Origin: Megascapheus bottae
Lineage: Eukaryota; Chordata; Mammalia; Rodentia; Geomyidae
NCBI GenBank assembly: GCA_024803745.1
Contig: JANJXV010000004.1
Location: 42,403,358 to 42,467,357 of the forward strand
DNA length: 64,000 nucleotides
Direction: 5' to 3'
Shown here: in pieces, positions 58,877-64,000 of the stretch
Position numbering within the stretch: the first letter of the stretch is position 1
How the letters are laid out: each line of letters opens with the position of its first letter
Program-made: the position numbers and the translations under genes
The notes under the pieces: generated by a model
The model's database searches: none
What the model saw: the letters and a program-made list of their open reading frames with translations, nothing else
Told to the model about the DNA's origin: nothing

Positions 58877-61800
58877 TTAATAACCGCATATTAAGGATAC
58901 CATGTGCCTTTTGTTCCTTAGGTCTTGACTTGTCTCACTCAGCATGATTCGCTCTAGATTCATCCACTTCCCTGCAAATGCCATTATTTTATCTTGTCTG
59001 TTGGCAGAATTCCATTGTGTATATATACCACATTTTCTGTATCCATTCATCTGCAGTAGGGCATCTGGGTTGTTTCCATCGCTTGGCTATTGTGAATAGT
59101 GCAGCGATGAACATAGCTGAGCAGGTGTCTTTATAATATCCTGGGTCATGCTGTTCAGGATAGATGCCCAGAAGTGGTATGGCAGGATCATAGGGAAGGT
59201 CTATTTTCAGTTCTTTAAGAATCCTCCACACTGCTTTCCAGAGTGGCTGAACTAGTTTACAATCCCACCAGCAGTGCAGTAGGGTTCCTTATTCTCCACA
59301 ACCCCGCCAGCAACTGTCATTGTCTGAGTTCAAAATCTTGGCCATTCTTGTTGGGTAAGGTGGTATCTTAGGGTTGTTTTTATTTGCATTTCCTTTATGA
59401 CCATAGATGATGAGTATTTTCTCATATGTTTTTTTGCCATTTTAATCTCTTCTTCTGATAGGTCTCTCTTTAGTTCCCTTGCCCATTTAGTGAATGGTTT
59501 ATTGGGTTTTCAGGGGATTAGTTTCTTGAGTTCCCTGTAGATACTGGATATTAAGCATTTGTCAGATGTAATTGTTGGTGAATATCTTTTCCCAGTTGGT
59601 TGGCTGTCTCTCTACTTTTGCAACTATGTTTTTATCTGCACAGAAACTTTTTATTTTTAGGTAGTACCATTTATCGAGTCTCTCTCCGATCTGTTGTGAC
59701 CCTGGGATTCTGTTCAGGAATCTGTTGCCTGTGCCTATGAGTTCCAGTGTCTCTCCTACATTATCATGTAGCAATTTCACGGTTTCCGGTCTGACCTTGA
59801 GGTCTTTGATTCATTTTGAGTTAATGCTTGTGCATGGTGAAAGGCTAGGGTCATTTTTTAGTTTTCTGCACGTGGCTGCCCAGTTTTGCCAGGACCAATA
59901 ATTGAATAGACTGTGTTTGTTACATTGTATATCTTTGGCTCCTTTATCAAATACAAGTTGCCTATAGGTATATGGTTCTATTTCTGGGTCTTCTATTCTA
60001 TTCCACTGATCTTCTGGTCTGTTTTTGTGCCAGTACCAAGCAGTTTTTGTTACTATGGCTCTATAATAGAGTTTGAAGTCTGGTATTGTAATACCACCAG
60101 CATTGCTCTTTTTGCCTAGAATTGTTTTGGCTATTCTAGGTCTTTTCTTGTTCCATATGAATCTTTGGATTATATCTTCAATTTCCATAAAGAATGTCTT
60201 TGGGATTTTGATGGGGATTGCATTGAATTTGTATATCAGTTTTGGCAGTATAGCCATTTTCACTATGTTGGTTCTACCTAGCCATGAGCATGGGATGTCT
60301 TTCCATTTCCTAGGGTCCTCTTTAATTTCTTTCATTAGGCTTTCATAATTTTCATTGAATAATTCCTTTACTTCTTTGGTTAAGTATATTCCTAAGTATT
60401 TTATTCTTTTGGGGGCTATTGCGAATGGGATCATTTTCTTGATTTGGCCTTCTGTTTGTGTATTGTTGGTGTACAAGAAGGCTACTGACTTCTGAAGGTT
60501 GATTTTGTATCCTGCCACTTTGCTAAAGTGGTTTATTAATTCTAGTAGTTTGGGAGTGGAGTTTGTTGGGTCACTCAAGTAGAGGATCATGTCGTCTGCG
60601 AATAAGGATAGTTTAATTTCTTCTTTCCCTATGTGGATCCCTTTGATGTCTTTTTCTTGTCTTATTGCTCTGGCTAAGGGTTCCAGCACTGTATTGAAGA
60701 GAAGTGGAGAGAGTGGGCATCCCTGTCTGGTTCCTGACTAAGGTGAATTGTTCCAGTCTTTCACCATTTAGTATAATACTGGCTGTAGGTTTTTCGTATA
60801 TGGCTTTTACTATTTTGAGGACTGTACCTCTTATTCCTATTTTTTCTAGTGCTTTCAACATGAATGGATGTTGTATTTTGTCAAATGCCTTCTCCGCATC
60901 CAGAGAAATTATCATATGATTCTTATCTTTAGCAATATTGATATGATGTATTACATTGATTGATTTGCGAATGTTAAACCAGCCTTGCATTTGTGGGATG
61001 AAGCCCACTTGATCATAGTGTATGATTTTTTAAATTTGTTTCTGGATTCTGTTGGCTAATATTTTATTTAGGAGTTTTGCATCTGTATTCATTAGAGAGA
61101 TAGGTCTGTAGTTTTGTTTTTTTGTTGGGTCTTTCCCTGGTTTGGGGATGAGAGTAATATTAGCTTCAAAAAATGGTATTTTGGTATTGCTCCTTCTGTT
61201 TCTATTTCTCGGAAAAGTTTCAGGAGTATAGGTGTTATTTCATCTTTAAATGTCTTGTAGAATTCCGCAGTGAAACCATCTGGACCTGGGCTTTTTTTGG
61301 TTGTCATTTCCCTGATTGCTTCCAGAATTTCGTTGTAAGAAATTGGTCTGTTCAATTTGTTTACCTCATCGTTGTTCAGTGTGGGTAGGCTATATTTATT
61401 TAAGAAATTATCCATTTCTACTAGATTTTCTTGTTTCTTTGAATATAGGCCCTGGTAGTACCTATTCATTATGGACTGGATTTCTTGGGAATCAGTTGTG
61501 ATTGTTCCCGTGGGGTCTCTAATCTTGTTTATTTGAGTCTCCCCTTTCCTTTTTTTGATTAATCTTGCCAAGGGTGTGTTCTTTCAAAGAACCAACTTAT
61601 TGATTTATCAATTTTGTGTATAGTAGATCTTATTTCAATCTCTGAAATTTCTGATTTTATTTTTGTTATTTCTGTCCTTCTAGCTGTTTTAGAATTAACT
61701 TTTTCTTGCTCCTCTAGGTGTTTCAGTTTTTTTAAGGTTATTTACGTGCTCTTCTTTTGTCTTTTTAATATGTGCTCGTAGTGCGATAAATTTGCCTCTT

Positions 61801-62682
61801 AGAACTGCCTTTGCTGTGTCCCATAAGTTTCTTTGTGATGTTTCTTGATTGTCATTACATTCAAGGAAGTTTTTAATTTCATTTCTGATCTGATCTGTTA
61901 CCCAGGGGTTATTCAGAAGTGTGTTGTTCAATTTCCATGTGATTGAATGTTTTTTGACTTTGATTGCATTGTTCAGAATTAGTCTGACTCCACTGTGGTC
62001 TGATAGAATGGATGGGATTTTATCAGACTTCTTGTATCTGCTTAAGTTTTCTGTATGAACTATTATATGATCTATTTTGGAGTGTGTACCATGTGCTGCT
62101 GAGAAAAAAGTAAAAAGTTTCGCCGTTGGGTGGAAGACTCTGTGTATATCTGTTAAGCCCAGCTGGGCTATAGTGTCATTTAAGTCGATGGTGTCTTTGC
62201 TTAACTTTTGTTGAGTTGACCTATCATTTGTTGAGAGTGGAGTATTGAGGTCACTGACAATGACTGTGTTTGAGTCTATCTTGTTCTGTAGTTCTAAAAG
62301 AGTTTGTTTGACGAATTTGGGTGCTCCCGTGTTGGGGGAGTAGATGTTTATAACTGTAATATTATGGGCATGGATTGTACCCTTTACTAATATATAATGG
62401 CCATCTCTATCTTTGTGTACTGATTTTACTGAGAAGTTAATTTTATCGGAGATTAAGATTGCTACTCCTGCTTTTTTGCATGGTGCATTGGAGTGGAAAA
62501 TTCGTTTCCAGCCTTTCACTTGGAATTTGTTTCTGTCTTTGGCAGTGAGGTGTGTCTCTTGGAGGCAACATATGGATGGGTGGTATTTCTTAATCCAGTC
62601 TGCTGCTCTGTGTCTTTTGATTGGATTGTTCAGCCCGTTCATGTTTAGGGAGATTATGGAGAAGTGGTCAAGTGTCCATTGT
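58877..62682 (-). pseudogene. L1 ORF2, full length but frameshifted
   Basis: Domain order on minus: endonuclease (62642-61695; LNMNGLN, CCLQETHL, SDLNTPL, SDHSGVRL: catalytic Asn/Glu/Asp/His positions legible), pre-RT (61571-61092; KKSPGPDGFTAEFYK), RT palm (61008-60613, [13 protein letters not shown]; 60689-59811, FADDMILYL with the Asp pair near 60595), thumb ([13 protein letters not shown]), then the C-terminal part (59231 to 58877; MFIAALFTIAKRWKQPRCPT). Frames break between 61571 and 61695, near 61010-61090, at about 60613-60740, about 59780-59811, about 59231-59562 and near 58990. The region equivalent to the Cys-rich motif is damaged. Length is about 3806 bp, typical of L1 ORF2. Confidence 0.92.
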
Positions 62683-62741
62683 TGTTATTTATTTTTACTT
62701 CTAAGTTTCTTTCTCTTTTTTCCCCTTTTGTGTTTAGTGAA

Positions 62742-63270
62742 TTATAGATGTTTGCTTCTTGGTGGGGGTTCTTGATGTTCTACAATTTGTTCTCGGTTAA
62801 TTAGTATTCTTTGTAACGCTGGTTTAATGTGCACGTATTCATAAAGCTTCTCTTTGGAGTGAAATATTCTTGTTTTTCCCTCAAATGTAAATGCTAGTTT
62901 TGCTGGATATATCAGTCAGGGTTGGCAGTTGTTGGTCTTCAGGACATCAATGATGTTTTTCCAAGCTTTCTTGCATTTAGAGTTTGCATGGAGAGATCTG
63001 TTCTTCCCATTATAATATAGCTCCTTCTTTGTTTTTGCAGCATTTAAGATCAATTCCTTGGTATTCGGGTCTAATGTCTTTACTATGATATGTCTAGGTG
63101 AGTTCCTTCTAGGATCTTGCCTGTTTGGGGTCCTGAAACCTTCAATAATGTGAGTATTTTCCCTTTTGAAGTTGGGGAAGTTCTCTGCTATGATTTTGGT
63201 GAATAAAGGTTGCATACCTTTGTCCTGAAATTCGGCCCCCTCCTCAATCCCTATTATACGAAGATTAGAC
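62742..63270 (-). pseudogene. L1 ORF1, N-terminal half missing
   Basis: The minus translation begins SNLRIIGIEEGAEFQDKGMQ and continues through IIAENFPNFKREN, EGFRTPNRQDPRRNSPRHII and DVLKTNNCQP; a stop there (about 62916) is followed by IYPAKLAFTFEGKTR, the C-terminal domain, to a TAA at 62742-62744. The RNA-recognition and C-terminal domains are therefore present, but the coiled coil (about 150 residues) is absent. Its place is taken by a GC-rich non-coding-looking segment. Confidence 0.88.
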
Positions 63271-64000
63271 CCAGTGGCCTGGGAGAGGAACCAGGTGGGC
63301 GGGTGGGAGGTGGGACACCCCCGCCTCCCCTGGTGGGGTGCTGGGTCTTGGCGTAGCTGGCCTGTCAGTCTCCAGTCAGAGGCCTGGGAGAGGAACCTGG
63401 TGGGCAGGTGGGGACTGGGACACCTCTGCCTCCCTTGGTGGGGTGCTGGGTCTTAGCGCCTCCCACCTGTCAATCTCCAGTCATTGGCTGGGGGAGGGTG
63501 CTGTTGAGGGAAGGGACAGGATTCTAAATTCCTTGCCCCTGCTCCTGCTCTTCTCACGAGGGGTGGAGGGGTCTGAGTTAAGTTCTATGGCTTGGCACCC
63601 GCTCTGTGTTTGGTGGCCCGCTGCAGTACTCATGCCTCTGTGTTCATCTGTAGGTGCTGCACGGTGTTGGAGAATCCTTCACTCCCCTCGGATCTCCGCC
63701 GCTGCTTGTGGTCCATGTCTAGGTTTTGCTTGCTGTTCTGGTTCCGTGTCTGGGTTCTGCAACTTCTATGGCTCACTGACCCAGTTGTCCTACCCGGCGC
63801 TGCCCAGCACAGCTCCCTCCACCGCCCCCTCTGCCTCAGCTTTTCTTGGCTTGGAGCCAGCGCGGTGGGGGAGGGGTCCTCGCGTTCCGAATTCTTTGAG
63901 AAAGTTGGATGTGAGCTTTATCTGGATTTCTTTTCCAGTTTGGGTCCTTTGCCGTTGCTTCTTGAGTTTGTTGTTGTGGATTTCTTAAGGTAATTGATTC
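63271..64000 (-). promoter_or_regulatory. GC-rich L1 5' UTR-like segment, CpG-containing
   Basis: About 730 bp, much richer in G+C and CpG than anything else in the window, lying upstream (minus sense) of the ORF1 remnant. Position and composition fit an L1 5' UTR/promoter, but I do not recognise its sequence and there is no YY1-type start before the window edge. Plus-strand frames of 216 and 133 codons across it (63338-63993) overlap each other and look like GC-driven openness. Confidence 0.6.
63274..63483. repeat. Two 105-bp tandem units in the GC-rich L1 segment
   Basis: Units at 63274-63378 and 63379-63483 share ggcctgggagaggaac, ggtggggtgctgggtctt and tctccagtca in register, differing by scattered substitutions. 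A partial third start (ttggctggggga) follows. Tandem monomers are known in some rodent L1 promoters. Confidence 0.92.

Larger units (their letters stand above)
58621..64000 (-). mobile_element. Minus-strand L1 of a second lineage, runs off the window
   Basis: On minus: GC-rich 5' segment (64000 to about 63271), shortened ORF1 (about 63270-62742), ORF2 (about 62682-58877) and a 3' UTR (58876 to about 58621) unlike that of the other L1s here. ORF2 is collinear over about 3.8 kb, but broken by several frameshifts and stops. ORF1 lacks its coiled-coil half. No TSD can be assessed because one end is outside the window and the other is overlaid by L1 fragments. Confidence 0.9.

Noticed and set aside
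63338..63993. 216- and 133-codon plus-strand frames at the window end
   Set aside because: They lie antisense to the L1 5' segment, overlap each other and reflect high G+C; no recognisable domain.

Overview
The window looks like ordinary mammalian (rodent) nuclear DNA: AT-rich, CpG-poor, packed with LINE-1 and SINE copies, microsatellites and decayed ancient repeats. I found no host protein-coding gene, exon, tRNA, rRNA or bacterial-type feature. The SINEs are the best taxonomic clue. Two dimeric families recur: a B1-like left monomer joined to a tRNA/ID-like right monomer, and an ID-like tRNA head joined to a second tRNA-like arm. The second resembles IDL-Geo of the Geomyoidea (pocket mice, kangaroo rats, gophers). 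A geomyoid rodent is therefore my inference; it comes from recalled family structure, not from a database search.

Layout. 1-34 kb: mostly single-copy-looking sequence with scattered SINEs, one MaLR LTR (9782-10136), old SINEs, an L2 remnant (about 26 kb), three microsatellite blocks (12.4, 22.7 and 24.6 kb), two short L1 3' ends (3.6 and 29.9 kb) and a SINE cluster (27-34.5 kb) with a clear nested insertion at 33.7 kb. 34.6-36.6 kb: a 5'-inverted (twin-primed) L1 with a perfect 15-bp target-site duplication. 38.3-38.7 kb: an L2 tail carrying a 42-bp L1 insertion. 39.1-45.7 kb: a both-ends-complete 6.5-kb L1 with 5' UTR, ORF1, ORF2, 3' UTR and target-site duplication, but with the reverse-transcriptase core deleted. 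45.9-57 kb: a MER2-like Tigger remnant, L2, SINEs, an MLT1-like LTR, MIR and an ancient L1. 57.3-64 kb: stacked L1 pieces, then a minus-strand L1 of a different lineage with a full-length but broken ORF2 and a shortened ORF1 fused to a GC-rich 5' segment that runs off the window end.

No genes work together here in the sense of an operon or pathway. The functional content is that of retrotransposons: L1 ORF1 (RNA-binding chaperone), L1 ORF2 (endonuclease/reverse transcriptase), and SINEs that depend on L1 in trans. Every L1 ORF seen has at least one frameshift, stop, inversion or deletion, so none appears able to encode a working protein. I see no convincing undescribed system. The most informative oddities are the two internally rearranged L1s (41-45 kb and 61-64 kb), the 42-bp L1 insertion, and SINE tails that have grown into microsatellites.
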